Source: Ursus arctos
Lineage: Eukaryota; Chordata; Mammalia; Carnivora; Ursidae
Reading direction: 5' to 3'
DNA: 64,000 nucleotides
NCBI RefSeq assembly: GCF_023065955.2
Contig: NW_026622919.1
Location: forward strand, 1,562,501-1,626,500
Shown here: positions 1-13,900 of the stretch, piece by piece
How positions within the stretch are numbered: the stretch's first letter is position 1
Layout: every line of letters begins with the position of its first letter
Notes under the pieces: model-generated
Told to the model about the DNA's origin: nothing
Database searches by the model: none
The model's input: the letters and a program-made list of their open reading frames with translations, nothing else
Made by a program: the position numbers and the translations under genes

Positions 1-3000
1 ACAGCCTGTCTCCTGACCCAGGAGACCTTCTTGGGGACCCTCAGAGAGCTGGTTTCTCAGAGTCCAAGGAAGGGACCCATGCCCCAGAGCGTGGGGAATG
101 AAGGGGGTAGGACAGCGTGCCAGCCCAGCCCCTCCCCCACCCTCTGGCCTTCTGGGCCACCCCTGCTGCTCTGTGTCCAGGTCTCCAGGCCATCTACCTG
201 GGGGCCTTCCCTCCGCTTTTTCCCTTTCACGTGGGAACAGAAGAGCCTCGTCACGCAAATACGATGTCTGCATCTCCACTGTAAAATACACACGAGGAAG
301 GAAGTGGGGTCACTGGAGACCCCAGGCCCAAAGAGCCACCGCAGTGCCCCAGACACACATGCCTCGTCCTGACGCAGCGCCACAGGTGACATTCACCACC
401 CCCGCTGCACACAGACGCCACCCCATGCCCTGAGCCCCCCGAGAGACTCCCTGCTAAAACCCCAGTCTGCAGCGCCAGGTCCCGCCAGGGGCTCCCACAC
501 CCCCTGACCTGCAGGCCAGTCCCCCTGGCCCGGAGCCTGTCCCCCAGGGCTCCACAATCCTTGCTCAGAAGGGTTCAGTCTCTTCCCTGCCACCCTGGCC
601 TGGCAGCTTGGACGCAGTTGAAGGTCCTGCAGGCCTCGCCAGGTGGGCTGCGGTGCCGGGTGGCAGGGAGTGGGCTGATGGCCCCCGGAGCCTCCCCTAC
701 CGGAGCTGGCTCTCACTGTCACCTCCACCTCCAAGGAGTCTGGAGATGGCAACGTGCCTGGCCAGCAGGGGCATGGGCAGACCTGGCTGCCGCCTCCCCA
801 GCCCCTCCCGCCAACCAGTAGCCAGCCCCAGACAGAGCGTGAGCAGAGGCGGCCTGGGCCCTGGCCAGGGCTGGAGCCTCGTGGCCAAGTCTGGCCGGGA
901 ACTGGGCTGAAGGCTTCTTTCCTCTTGGCAGGGTCTTTGCCCATGGACTGCTGCTGCAGGCACCGGCCCGGGAAGGGACAGAGGGAGCCCAGAGCAGCAG
1001 GGGAGGCCAGAGAGGTGCTCGGTGAGGATAGCCCTGCCCCCGGCTGGGAGCCCCAATCTTGGAGTCATCCGCAATGGCCCCTCTCAGACCAGAGGCTCTA
1101 CAAACCTCACAGTAACTGCTTTCACGCAGTCCCGAACGGCAGGCCCGCCTCGGGGCATTGCTCGTCTGGGCTCCGTGGTCCCAAGTACCTCGGCTGGGGT
1201 TTGAATGAGGCTCGTCCACTCTGAGGCTGCCCCAGCCCTCCAGCGTGCACGGCCCAGGTGGCCGCTCCCCTGGGATTCTCGATCAGTTCTCATCACAGAG
1301 ACGGCACATGTGCAGGATGACCTCAGAGAGGGGCCTGGACGCGGGGTGACGTGTCTGCGGGGCCAGACGCAGGCTGCTCTGTACTGCACATTCCGCACAG
1401 CCCCCGGTGCCTGGCCGGCCCAAGCTGGGGTTTGCACCCCCAGACACAGGGCTCCAGCACCGCCCGAGCTCTGCCTCATACCCCACAGAGGCCTGGCCTG
1501 GGCGCCGGGCTGGCTGAGAAAACCGCTCCAGAGGCCAGCGTGCCCGGGAGGGCTGGTTGACACCGCTGCCCCCCCCGCCAGGGCCTGGCTCCTCAGGCAC
1601 AGCCCCGACCCCGAGCCCCATCTGACCCCAGGCCCCAAGGCCCAGAAAACCCGGACTGGGAAACAGGCCGTCCCTGGCCCCTGGCTGTGGTGGCCGCTTC
1701 CCTCACAGCTGCCCCACTGGATGGGAGCTGGGCTGGAATGCCCTGAGCACCCCGAGAATCTCAAGTGAGCGCCCAGCCCACCATTTGCTCACAGGCTTCT
1801 GTGTAGAGACGCAAGCAGGAGGCGGGCAGCACCAAGCTGCGTCGGCTCTGGCACAGGTGGCCCCACATGGCCAGGCAAAACGGAGGACAGCTGGGTCTCC
1901 CGCCACTGACCTGTTTGCCAGGCCTCCCTGCCATGGCCAAGAGCACAGGTGGGGCTGGGGGAGCCGCCAGTTTAGGGGCCACTGAGACAGACCGGCAGCA
2001 ACATGGGTGGCCCTGGGCCGTGCACCTGAGTTTGGGGTGCCAGTGCACCCCAGGCCTGGGGGCCCGGGAGGTCGGGTGCCCACAGGGCCCCTGCACCACC
2101 CTCTCCATCCAGACCCCACCTCTGCACTAGGCTGTCCTACGTGGGGTCCCCAGGAAGCCTGTCTCCTCCCTGTGACCCAGGCTGAGGGCGGAGGGGGCAG
2201 AAGTGCGGAAAGATGGGCAGACAGAAGGGCCTCGGAGAGCTGGGCAGATGAGCATCTGCTTTGCCTTGAGTGAGCCACAGGGACAGCAGCCTCCCTTTCT
2301 GGAAACCGAGATGTGTTGTGAAGAAAAGGTCACGAGAAGTGAGGCCTCCCTGTGGCTTCTCGGAGCCTAGCTGACCCGGAACTCCCAGGGCTCCCACCCT
2401 CCTGCTCATACCTGCTTGGGCTCCCCACCTCCCTCAGGCCCTGCAGGGCTCACCTGGACACTGGGGACACCCGACTCCCTTGGGGCCATCCTGGGTCTCC
2501 CCCAGCACACCAGGGGCAGCTGAGACACTGGAGGGACGGGAGGTCTGCTCCCGAGTGTCCCTCCTGTGCTGAACCTGGCCTCGAGGGAGCTGTTGAGAAG
2601 AGGAGGCAGGAGGAATGCGTAGTCACTGCATGGACCTGACCACACCCCTCTCGTTCAGGACAGGGAACAAGGAAGGAGAGTGTCCTGCTGGGGTCCAGCC
2701 TTGGTCCTGATGGACGATGATGGAGAGGCCTTGGCCCAGGCTGCTGGAGAGCAGGTGGGGGAGGGGGACAAGGATGGGGAGACCGGGCCCTGGAGGGAGG
2801 GGCTGCTCTGGGACTGCCACAACAGGGACCTCAGAGGCCGTGCTACGCTGCTGCCCACAGGGCCCGCTCTGGGTGTGCTCGAGTCTGGAGGCTCGATTCC
2901 CAGATCCACCCGGGAACGGTCCCAGCTGGGCTGGACTCCACCGTTGGCCTGGGCACGAGATGCTCGCACACACACATGTGCAAGGGGCACAGAGGCGGCA

Positions 3001-4129
3001 GAGTGGTGGTGCGTGGGCACGTGTGGTGTGTCTGAGCGTGGCTTCGTGGCTAACAGTGTGGACACGTGGCTCTGAGCATGCACTGCGTGGCCGACCTGGC
3101 TCTCGCGGGAGGGGCCTCAAAGACCTGCTTCCCAGAGTCAGACTCCCACCAAACTGGTCCCCTTGCTGGCCCAGACCCTGGAAGAGGCTCCTGGCCTTCG
3201 GTTCTGTCTGCCCTCGGGGTGACATGGGAGCGGGCAGCAGGCTGCCCGGGTCCTGCCCGCCTCCTCCTCCAGCCTGGGAGGTGGGGGTGCATCCAGGCTC
3301 ACTAGTGGTGGAAGGGAATCTTAGCCTCTAGTCTGCACCAAACTATAGCTCCAACACTCCCAACCCCTGAACCCCATGCTGCTCGGGAGTAGGCCCCCTC
3401 CCCAGGCCAGCTGCTCAGCCCCCAGCCACCTGCACCTGAAAGTAGCTCCAGGAGTCGTGTGCATGCCGGGGGACAGCTGGAAGGCCACGTGGCCAGTCCC
3501 GCCTCCCCACACGCAGCCCCCCTCCGCTGCAGCGGAGAAGCGGCTCAGACTGGCACAAAGCCCTCTCTGATAGGGGACACCCCCTGCAGGGCCAGCCTTG
3601 CTGGGCAGCCTCTCCAGGACCCCCGCATCGTCCAGACCTGGGGCAGCCCCCTCTGGCTGCAAGCTGGCAGCCCCAAGTCGTTGGCCTGTCCAGCACCATT
3701 CACTCACTCGGTCTCGCCAGACGCAGGCCCTACCCTGCCTCAAGCTAGCTGTCCACCACCGCGGCCCTAGGAGTCCCTGAGCGCTCCTCCCAACGATCCC
3801 GGCTGCAGTCCACAACTCCGAGATGGTGGCTGGACAAGACAAGGAGCCTGACACAGGCACGGGGAGAGAGGAGGGACAGAGAAACGGAGGAGGCAGGAAT
3901 GTGAAGCCGTGGGGGGCCTCCTGGCCAGCCCAGCCCTAGGAGGTGGGGGCAGCCCAGGGTGAGGGGCACCCACCCAGAAACATGAGCGTGTCACGTGGGA
4001 AGCCCCTCTCCAATGGCCCAGGAGAACCTTCCAGAAGCCCGGGTTGGCCCAAAGGCAGCGGTTCTCAGGCCATAATAGGAAAATTCTGTGGTCGCTGAGC
4101 CACCCAGCCGACAAACGTGGAGGCAAGAT
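1..4129. other. GC-rich intronic sequence, no gene seen
   Basis: Taken as BAHCC1 intron because it lies downstream of the donor at 20373 on the minus strand. I found no BAHCC1 exon, no conserved-looking block and no recognisable repeat. The several open frames on both strands lack family resemblance and reflect high GC. Confidence 0.6.
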
Positions 4130-4215
4130 GACAGGGGAGGCCCAACCACCAACAGCCCAGAACTAATAAAAGAAAAGGAAAATCGGATATAAGTCTGGTT
4201 CTTATTAAAAGGGTA
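4130..4215. other. Short AT-rich island in GC-rich intron
   Basis: A run with AATAAAAG and TTATTAAAAGG motifs stands out from GC-rich flanks. It could be a small conserved regulatory element or a decayed repeat. No specific factor site is convincing. Confidence 0.3.
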
Positions 4216-5000
4216 AATTTAGTCCTTTGGCTGGGCCAAGGGGCGGCCCTCGGACTCGAGGCTGGTGGTGACTCAGAGGGCCCCTCGGCCAGGGGGTCTG
4301 GGCAGCAGCGGCTGAGGGCCGCCCCCTCTTTGCTCTCTCCTGCTCTTCACGCAGCCTTCCTTCCCTCACACTCCGCCGGCGGGCACCCAGCACCTCCCCC
4401 TCCAGGACACTCCTGAGGGCAGGCAGGTGGCTGAGGGGGTGGAGGTGAGGCGTGGGGAGGTGGGCAGGGCCGGTCACACCACCCCCGAACGCCCCAGCTG
4501 CAAGGGCGGCCTTGGCTGAAGCACGGCGCTCCCCTCCCACCATCTTGGAAGAAGCAGCCGCACGGGGGTGGACTCCGTGGGCTAGACGCTGCTCTTCTGC
4601 CCCTTGCGCCCCGGGCCCAGGCCCCCGGCCCCTCGAGCTTCCCCTGGGCATGCCCCATCTTAGCTGCGGGCAGACAGAGGGCCAGGCAGGTCTGCTCACG
4701 GGGTTTGGTCTGATGGGGTCACGCCAGCACAGGATGGACCCCGATGGAAGGCTCCATGCCTGTGGGTGCTGAGTTTGCCCTGCTGGCCAGCCCTCCCCCA
4801 TCCGCCAAGAGGACCAGCCGTAGCGTCCTGCACAGTCTGACACTAGACAACCCCATGAAGACGACGTCATTGTCTGCATCGGGCAGACGCCCGAACGTTG
4901 GCACAGCGGGAGAAACTACGGGGTGGGAGGCAGGTGCTGGATGAAGGCCACCTGAGGTCAGGCTCACTACCATCTTGTGCAGCCCCCCATCCCGGGGGTC

Positions 5001-5050
5001 CGTCCATCCGTCCGTCCATCCATCCATCCATCCATCCATCCATCCATCCA
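5001..5050. repeat. (TCCA)n / (TCCG)n microsatellite
   Basis: Tandem TCCA units, slightly degenerate (TCCG) at the 5' end, run about 50 bp. On the minus strand they create a repeated WMDG frame that is not a gene. Confidence 0.95.
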
Positions 5051-8000
5051 ATTATCCCTCCCTTACTGGTAGTCACAACCCCCAGACCAAGGTACACAAT
5101 TAGTCCCTGTCCTGCCACCCCTCACCCCTACCTGGAGCCCACCCTCGTACGCTGGCCTGCGTGCCGGCCGTGGAGCAGAGGGCATGTGGGCTGCAGCTGC
5201 CGGGGCCCCAGCCTCTTCACCCCACCACCCAAGCGTGCTGGCACAGAGGCGCTTCCCTCGGCGCCCGGAGCCAGACGAAAGCCTCCCCGAGTCCGGCCTC
5301 TTGCTCCCGCGGGTTCATAAACCTCTCACCCCGCCTGGAGGCCGGCAGGGTAAGGGTGGGGCACTTAGAGGCACCACGTCTTCCCAGGGGGAGGACGGCT
5401 GGCAAGATCCTTCAGAGGACACCCCGCATCCCGCCCCTGGTCCAGCCACAAGGCCCAGAGGTTGGACTGGCTTGGGTGGGCGTGGAGGGATCCGAAGACC
5501 CATCCCAAAGACCCCTCACGACGCTACAGGATGAGCCAGGCACCCCGCGGGACAGGCACTGGTGTGTGTCGGTGAGCTCTGTGGTGGCGGGGCAGTGGGC
5601 AGGGACAGCTGTGCACCCTTGGGTCATGACCTCCGGCCGTGGGATCAGCTACCATGTTGGGCTGGGAGAGCTCCCCCTGGCCACTGCAAGCACTCAGGCC
5701 AGCTTCTGCTCCCTTGTGCCTGAGAAGGACCAGGGACCAAGGGCCTGACTCCCAGAACAGGGCTGGCTCCAGCTGCAGTGTCCTGGCGTGGGGTCAGGAG
5801 GGGGACCCGAGATCGCCACGGATCACTGCGTGGACCAGCCTCTGGTCTCCAGAGACCAGTACCCACTTTCTTAAGAAGTTCTGTGGGTCTCTGCTGCCAG
5901 GGCCAACTTTCTGTCCTTGTTTCCCCGACAACTCCTGCTGGTACGGTTCGATCCAGCCACACTGGGGCTCATACTCCAGGGCTGCCCCTTCCGGGAGAAC
6001 ACGTCCCTTCCCCACTCCTTTATCTCTCAAGGCTCAGTTTGCACCCAGCCTCCTCTATGAAACCCAGCCAGACCCTGCACAGGGCCCTCCATTCACCACC
6101 CAGCCATGCCTCCAAGCCACTAAACACCCATCTGGCCCCCACAGAAGAGGCCCAGGGTCAGGGGTGGGCCCCGGGTGAGTCCAGGGTCCCAGCAATTCAA
6201 CCCGATAGAGAACAAAGCAACAGCGATGGGTTGACCTGGGTGCCCCAGAGAGCAGGGGCTGTGGGCAAAGTGTGGTGGCCAGAGGGACACCAAGATGAGG
6301 CCACCTGACCCCGACTCCCCTCGGAAGCTGGTCCTGCCTCAGGCCTGGTCAGAATGCAGCCACCGGTGGGCCCTGGCAAGGGGCCGGCTCAGGAGGGGGC
6401 CTCTCAGCTGCAGGGCTTTGCTCCTGGCCGGGGTGGTAGGCTTCCCTGAAGGAGGGCAGTCCAGCAGGAAGGGCAGAGAGTCAGGGAGCATCCCCGTGCA
6501 GGAGAGCCTGGGGACCCAGACAGAAGTCAGGATGCGCACATGAGAGCCAGCAAATGCTCTGTGGGATGTGGGAGATGACGGCGGGGGGGTGGGGGGAGAG
6601 ATCGAGGAAAGGAAGGGGTCTAATTAACGAAAAATGCTGTTTATTCCTCAGTGAGATTGCATCGCTGTGCGGGGGTGGGGGGTGGGAGTGGGCAGGGAAG
6701 GGGGGCCCTGGGGCAGCCTGCCAAGCCTAAGCCCTCGGCCGCGCGGAGGCCTGTAGGTGTCCTGCCGAAAGAGCCGAGGTGACTCACCCAAGAGCCTTGA
6801 GTGAGACCAAATCCCCAGGGGGCCCGGGGAGGGAGCCTGGATCTGGGCCTGCCCAGCACCCAACACTCCTAATGGCCGGCCCGGGCCTCTCCTGGCAGAG
6901 ACTTCCAGGGAGCCCGAACTTCTGACGGGACACCCCTCTGCCTTCCCCACGGCCTCTCAGTCCCCAGGGCCAGAAGCAGGAAAAGGCCTGGCTCCCCCCG
7001 GGGCTGCCACTGGCTCCTGGCGGGAGGCACAGACCCGTCTGGGCCCACGGTGCTCGGCCCACAGTGCTCGCAGGGCAGCAGGCACGCGTGGGCGCGGGAT
7101 GGAGCGTGCCCTGTGGGCTGTCTGCAGCTCTGTAGCTCTTCTAACAGTGCGGCTAGCATGACAAACCGCCCCACTCCCTTAGCAGTACAGAGGGAAGGTA
7201 TTCTCTCTAGAAATAGCAAGCCTAAGGAGAAGGGAAACCTCGCTTCTCAGAGGTGAAACTGTGGTGTTCCTGGAAATCTTGAGATGCGAGAAGAGCAGCT
7301 CTGGGCATGGGGGGACCACAGCTCACAGACCTGAGACCCCAGGACAGAGGAGCAGCCCTGAGGTGGGAGGGGTGGCCCCCAGAATGGGGCCAGATTGAAG
7401 GCCAGCCCAGGGGAGCCCATGGGGGATCCGGCCTGGGGCGGCTCCACAGGAATTTCCACCGGAGGGAAAACTCAGCAGTGTCTAGCCCTATGCTCCCCGG
7501 CTCCCCAAGGGCTGGGGCCTGCAAGGGGCCAGGGCTGGAGGCACTGGGGCCTGCGCTCCCACGTTGCTCGCCATGTGACCACAGGGCAAGCAAGTGGTCT
7601 CCCTGAGCTCTGCCACCTGGACCCTGTCTGCCCCAGGGGACTTGTCCCTGAGCCTAAGGGCTGATCCCCTCACCCCAATTCACAGCCTGGGCTCCGAGCA
7701 AGCGTTGTGTGCAGAAAAGACTGCTGCCGAAGGAGGGAGGGGCCTCTATGCCGGGCTATCTGGACAGGGTACGTCAGGCGCAGCCTCGGGGGGTCGAGAG
7801 GCCACAAAGGCTCCATGACCTTGGGCTACCTGTCCAGTGGCCGGCAAGTCTGTCCAGGGTCTGCCCTGGACCTGCGGTGATTCCAGGGGGGCCGGGGCGG
7901 GGTGGGGGGGACCGGGTGAGCCCAGGGCCCCTGCTGACATCCCCAGGGCAGGCGCCTGGTTCAGGAAGAGCAGGAAAAGTGCTGCCCAGACCTCACAGTG

Positions 8001-8682
8001 CCGCATCCCTGCCACCCAAGCCTCAGCCTGAGCCCCGGGCTCCGCCGCCCAGTGAAGCTGTAACCCGGCTCATTCATTAGACGAACAATGGCTGAGAGTG
8101 CCCGCCAAGTGCGGGGTCGCCACCCCCTCACCGCGGCCCAGCCTGGACTCGGACGAAACCACAGGCCAGGCACCCTGGCCTCCAACAATGGCCCTTGGAT
8201 CTCTCAGTGACCTGCACTGTCCTCGAGGCTGTTTTGGGGCCAAGTTGCTGGCCTGCTGGTGGCACATCTTGAAGCGGACATCTCACAGGTGGTCCGAGGA
8301 TGCCGCGCTCCCGCAGACAGTGCCCGGCCCGCAGGGGAGCAGGCCCACATTTGTCTGGGGCCCTCCACGGAGCAGGCAGCAGGCTTTCGGGGGGGATAAG
8401 CCAGGGTGGGGTCGCCGTGAGGAAGTGATGACAGGGTTGTGGAGCAAGGAGGGGACTGAGCAGGACAAGAGGGGACAGAGGCTGAGAGGGAGGGAGTTCT
8501 CCAGTGGCTTGGCCAGGCCCCATGCAGGGAGCCCGGGAGTGTGGGTGGGGGGGAGGGCACAACCCCCAGGGCCTCCAGCGGGCCAGCTGCTGGAGGAGAG
8601 TAGTGGGCATGCCAGGGCAGTTACAGCCTCAAGAGGGGTCCAGATTGAGTGGGGCTCCCAATGACCCCTGACCCCTGACCCC
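5051..8682. other. GC-rich intronic sequence, no gene seen
   Basis: No exon or repeat recognised. A small AT-rich patch at about 6620-6660 (TCTAATTAACG followed by TTTATTCCTCAG) contains a homeodomain-type core and could be regulatory. A short direct repeat of CCCTGACC units lies at about 8663-8682. Confidence 0.5.
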
Positions 8683-8955
8683 TGGTATTCATGCCTTTAT
8701 GTAATCCCCTCCCCTTGAGTGTGGGCGGGATTAGACTCACTTCTACAGAACGGTAATCCCAGTCAGCCACCAGTAAGGAACCGAGGCAGCCATGTGGGGG
8801 AGCTTGGAAGGGGGGTCCCTCCACAACCGAGCCTTGAGATGCCTGCAGCCCTGGCCAACACCTTGACTCAGATTCCTGACCCACAGACAGTAGGAGATAA
8901 TAATGTTTGCTGCTTTAAGCTGGCAAGTTTGGGACAATTTGTAACTAATACATGG
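8683..8955 (+). mobile_element. Ancient LTR relic (ERVL-MaLR / MLT1-like), internally deleted
   Basis: It starts with a TATTCATGCCTTTATGTAAT-type head followed by CCCCTCCCCTTGAGTGTGGG. It ends in a polyadenylation-like GAGATAATAATGTTTGC and AACTAATACATGG tail, as seen in many mammalian MaLR-type LTRs. It is diverged and shorter than a full LTR, with no coding potential. The subfamily is not certain. Confidence 0.6.
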
Positions 8956-9318
8956 AGAAACCATGGAATGTCGGTGGGGAGGGGTTTTGCTGCATTGACA
9001 GTGGACCCAGAGCAAAGAAGGAACCTTCAGGAAGGATGGGGGAGGGGAGTCAGCAACTCAGCACAGATCTGCTTCTGCAGAAAAGCCAGAAACCCAGGTT
9101 TATGTGGGAAGTCCCCCCAGCCCCACCCTGGCCAGATGGCAGCCTCCTGACCCCGGCGACAGAGACACACAGGTGCACCCCCGGCCCCCGCGCCCCAGAG
9201 CCAGCTTCCCTTCTAGCCCAGCCCAAGGTCACCTCAGCCCTTGCCCACCGCAGGCACCAGCAGCCGCGGAGGTCCCTGTGTGGGGTCTCGTCTTGGCCCC
9301 CTTCCCTTGCGTCTGGCA

Positions 9319-9356
9319 TTCCAAGGACCGTCTGCCCTTCCAAGGACCGTCTGCCC
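9319..9356. repeat. Perfect 19-bp tandem duplication
   Basis: TTCCAAGGACCGTCTGCCC occurs twice back to back (9319-9337 and 9338-9356). It is a recent local duplication in intronic sequence. Confidence 0.9.
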
Positions 9357-9519
9357 ATCTCCCACTCAAGGGCCCTTTGAACTTCATCATTCTGGACTTC
9401 CACTCAGTATTTGTCATCAAGTCTACAACAGGTTATGAAGGACGGGGTAGCCTCATACACGTCTTCCCAACTTTTCTCAATCTTATCTGTATTCACACAC
9501 ATTAAGGACTTTTTAAGAG

Positions 9520-9605
9520 CTGGCCTAAAGATGCATTACAACTTAATTTAGATTTAATTCTAATGTTAATTTAAAATAAATTAAAAGCTTATTTTTAGGA
9601 GACCC
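9520..9605. other. AT-rich island with repeated TTAATTT motifs
   Basis: Several TTAATTT/AAATTAA cores occur within 80 bp inside GC-rich flanks. It could be a homeodomain-rich enhancer fragment or a decayed repeat tail. Confidence 0.35.
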
Positions 9606-12600
9606 AAAGGGATGCAAAAAGTCTCAAAAAGGGGACTGGCTTCAGGCAAAGTGCCCACGAGTGACCTGCTGGCCGGGGTGGCTGGGGCACACAGCTGAGT
9701 GGGCAGGACGGCTGCCCCACTGGGCAGACCCGGCAAGTCCTGCGGGCACCAGAGTCCAGCTCCCCCCCCTCCCGTGCACACTGGCCAGGGACAAAGCCGT
9801 CTGCTGTCACCCACCTACAGGGTGCCACTGCTGAGGCCAGAAGGTGGGTGGGAGCCCCAGTTCCGCCCTCACCATATTCACGTCCCGCCCAGGTCCCGAA
9901 CCCACCGCCTGCGGGCCGCCAGGGCCCCAGGGAGAGCTGGGGAGCAGGCGTGGGGGGTGCCCTGCGAGTGCAAGACAGCTTCTGGAGCACACGTGCAAAG
10001 GCTACGGGGGTGCAGGGACGGGGACCTGAGCAGGACCGGCACGGGAGGGTTTGTGGAGAAGGACCTCAGTGAGATGTGCAGGCTGGGGTGGAGGCAGAGG
10101 GGGTGTGAAGTCCCAGAAACCACCAGAAGCTCCAGGCTCCCCCTGAGGCAGGTGGGTGGTGGAGGAGAAGGGGAGTCCGGGATGCCCCCAGAGGACACAC
10201 ACCTCCCACCCACCGCCACCTGGGGCCACCACACAGCCAGGCTGGGGCGGCCAGCAGCCCCGCGGGGCCTCCCAGCAGATGTGCACGGGTCAGGTCAGCA
10301 GACAGGCTCGGCTTTGGGGCTGCCCACAGAGAGCCAGAGGAAGGAGGGACGAAGGGAAGGAAGGAAAGGAGGAAGGAGAGAGGGAGGCCGGCGCTGACCT
10401 CAAAGCTTCCGGGCCTCTGGTGCTCAGTGAAGATCTGAGCGGCAGAGGACAGAGCCAGCCCGCTGTGGGTGGGTGACCCTCCCCCTTCCGCAAGACTTCC
10501 TCCCTGGGGGTCTCCCCAGCTCCTCTGTCCTTGCTGAGCCTCACTCTCATTGGCCCAAATCCACCACAGATCTGGGCACAGGTGTCTGTCTGGGGTCAGC
10601 GTTTGGGGGTACAGACAAGGGGAAGCAGGAAGGAAGCTGGCCGGGGAGTCCCGCTCAGGCCCTGCAGGGCACATCCACGGCGGGGGAGGGCTGGGGGGCC
10701 GAGGATGAGGCGGGTGGGCCGGGACAGATGCACAGGGAGAGGAGAGACCCCAGGCCCACTCATGGCTCAGGGCCGGAGTCCTGGGACCTGTCCCGCCAGC
10801 ATCCCTTCACGCTCACACAGAGAAATGAGAGGTAAGAGAGATGCTCAGAGAAGCATTACCCCCCCCCACCCCCCACTGACCCGCCCAGGGACCTGCCCCA
10901 GGTCATCTGCCCGAGGGCCCCTGGGGCCATCCTGCCTCTGGCCTTGGTCCGCTCCCTGTGGTCTCCAGAGAGAGGTGCTCAGCAGCCCCACTCCATCTGT
11001 AGGGCTTCCGGACTCTCAGGCCGCCCTGCCCAGACCCAGGGTCTCCACCTCCATCCCCATGACGTCAAACCTGGTGAGAAGCCCCAGACACATCTGCCGA
11101 GCCCCCAGGCCTACGGCCCCCAGAAGCAAAAGCCAGTAGGAGGAAGACGGCAGGACCCCAGGGCCGGGCTTCAGAAGGCAGAAACCGTTCTCTACCTCTG
11201 TGGCCAGACTAAGGTCTCAAGACCACAGGACCTCTAGACAGACACCATGGGGAAGGGCTGGGGGGACTGTGGCCCGTGAAGAAGGGCCCCCAGGAGGTGC
11301 CCCCCGTGCCTCCTTGCCTGTCCCCTGGGAAGCAGCCCTCCTGCGAGACACAGGCACCAGTCAGTTTCTCTCCAGGCCTCTGGGCACATCCTGGGGCTGG
11401 GACGTGTACAGGTGTGTGTGTCCAGCCAGCTCTAATGGGCTCCTAAGGGACAGAGCAGGGGCTACCCGCTGTCAGAAGGCCTGGATAAGGCCAGTCCCGT
11501 CATGCACACCTCCCAGGCCAGGCATCGAGCCAGAGAACCAGGAGCCAGCTCCCAGGGCCCGAGGTCCAGAGGGCAAAGTGGCACAGTGTGAAGGGCCTGC
11601 CTGCCCAGGATGGAGATGCCGCGGAGGGCAAGGGGGGAGACCCACAGCGCCTGGCCTCTCCCTGCTCCCGTGTCTCTCCGGTGCCCTCACTTTCCTTTGG
11701 CTGGTGGCCCCCACCACCCCCTAATGTCACCGCTTGCACCGCCGTCCACAACCACCAGAGAGGAGAGGGGCAGCCGTCCCCAGCTTCCCTCCTCACCGGC
11801 CAGCGCCCTAGGACTCAGTGAAGCCTCTGGCTTCTGCCCCCAGCCCCTGCCACCAGGTGTGACACTAACAGGGGGACAGCTCTCTCTGCCAATCTGTTTA
11901 GCGCTGACATCTTTGAAATGTAGCGCACATGGCTTGGGAGCCTCTGCAAATGACAGAAGATGCTTCTGGAAGGTGAGGAGATGCTGGCCTGGCCCCTGGG
12001 AGGTGTCCACACAGGCTGGGGACACGCAGAGGGCACTGCCAGCATGCATGTCCCCAGGTCATGCTCAGGTTTTTCGTGAAGAGACCCAGGGTCAATGTGG
12101 ACCCTGGCGCGTCTCCCACCCCTCTCTTCCTAAGTCGGTTCTCCCAGAGACGGTCCTTATCTTCCCTTTTCTCCAATGAAGGAGTGAAATTGCAGAAAAA
12201 CCAAACAAGGCTCTCCTCATACCCACAGGCTCATGCATGCCACCCGAGCGTGGCACACACACCCCCTCGGGACCCCCACCATCCTGGGTGGCCCAGCTCT
12301 GGCAGGAATGAAGGGATGGAGGACGCCCCAGACTCAGGACCCTGCAGCCCCTAGGGGAAGGGCACCAACCCCACCAGCACTGGGCCGGGGAGCTGGGCCG
12401 GGGCTGCTGTGTGGCCTGGGGGCACAGGGCACCCAGGAGGTCAGGGCCGGGAAGCCACACAGCACATGGGACAGAAGATGGGGTGGAGGCCCAGGGAGGC
12501 CCTCCTGGGAAGGCGAGGTGGAGTCCGAGCAGAACGTGGGGGCACATTCAGGGCTGGGGGGCCTGGGTAGAGCTCCTCGGCAGAATCCCTGGGGGGCTCT

Positions 12601-13859
12601 GAGAGTCCGTGAGGCCAGGACCGGTGGGATCAGCTGCAGATCGGAGCCAGAACGTGAGAAGGTGCAGCCTGTGGGTGGCTGGGCGCCGATGCGGAGTCCT
12701 GGGAACTGTGGGAACTCCGTATGGGGAGCTCTTCCTGCAGAGGGGCCTGGGGTCTCCAGGGGTCCACAGTTCGAGAGGACACAAAGGAGCTAAAGCAAGG
12801 CGCACAGCTCATCAGGGCCAAGCCCTGCAAGTGAGGGCCCCAAGGGGGCTCCACCCTGGCATGGGCCCCCAGAGCTGCAGGACAGAGCAGGTGGCAGGAA
12901 GTGGAGACACACCAGTGGGCGCTTTCGGGCCACCGGACAGCGGGCTCTCCCAGGGGCGCTGGACCGGGATTCCTTGAAGCCTGCTTGGGGGTGAGCGTGA
13001 AGACCTGCCCGCGAGCACAGGCCAGCAGGACGCGACCTGCGTGCATGCACGGGGGCACACGTGAGCTCAGCCAGTTGATGTGCTGGCCGCGCCCGTCGGG
13101 GTCTGCAGGGGGGGCCTCCGCCTCTGCCCACGGGGGGACGGGGGTGTGCCAGGAGGCAGGGCCCGTCCGTGCCTGCGGGGGAGCCTGTCACACGGGCTGC
13201 CGGGTGGATGCAGGACGGCAGCGCAGGCCCACCCCACTCCCACCACCGCGTCCCCAGTGGGCCTTCTTCTCACCCTGCACGGCTGTGCTCCAGCACGTGT
13301 CTCTGCGATGGAAGGGCCACCCAGTGCCTGCCCCTGGAGTGGCCTATGGAAGTCCCAAGGAGGAAAGCCCCTGGCTTCCCCAAGGGCCAGGCCGAGGGGC
13401 CCAGCCAAGACCTGCCTTCCCGGGACGATGGCACGGGCAGTTCCGTCCTGATGTAATTCACCTCAGGACTCTGTCTTGGCGGGGTGCCCCAAGAAGGCAC
13501 TGCTCCCAGGCCGCCCTTGGGGACCCCAGCCAGCTGCTTAGAGGCGTCTGTGGACAGCACACCGGTCCTCTCCCCTCCTCCCCCATTTCTGGAAATTTCC
13601 AGTGGAAAACCAAGTTCCTGCCCTGGGGAGGGGGAGGGGCTGCTTCATCTTTCCTTCCGGTTCCAGACACACAGTGGGTCCCCCCCACAGCCTCAAAAGC
13701 ATTTGCATGTAAAGACACTGGACTCTTTGTTGGGGGGCTGGGGAGGGTGACAGGGGGAGGGAACCCAACCCACCTGTTCGTTCCCTCCTCCTCCTCCCCC
13801 CACCCCAGGTCAGAATGAAAAAAACCACTTCCTGGCTGATACCATCTGGAACCTAATCG
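9606..13859. other. GC-rich intronic sequence, no gene seen
   Basis: No exon recognised. A purine-only stretch of GGAAG/GAAGG units occurs at about 10338-10390 and a C-run at 10860-10875. Long open frames, such as the plus-strand one over 12901-13818, have no family resemblance and coincide with high GC. Confidence 0.5.
10338..10390. repeat. Polypurine tract (GGAAG/GAAGG)
   Basis: Roughly 50 bases are nearly all purines on the plus strand in degenerate GGAA/GAAGG units. Such tracts can form triplex DNA and can bind ETS-type factors. Confidence 0.7.
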
Positions 13860-13900
13860 CCCAGACAGCTGCCACGGCCCTCGATTGCCAGCCCCTGGCT

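Noticed and set aside
4719..5118. Repeated WMDG peptide on the minus strand
   Set aside because: It is the translation of the TCCA microsatellite.
12901..13818. Plus-strand 305-codon open frame
   Set aside because: GC-rich intronic DNA, no family resemblance, no splice or promoter context, and opposite in direction to BAHCC1.
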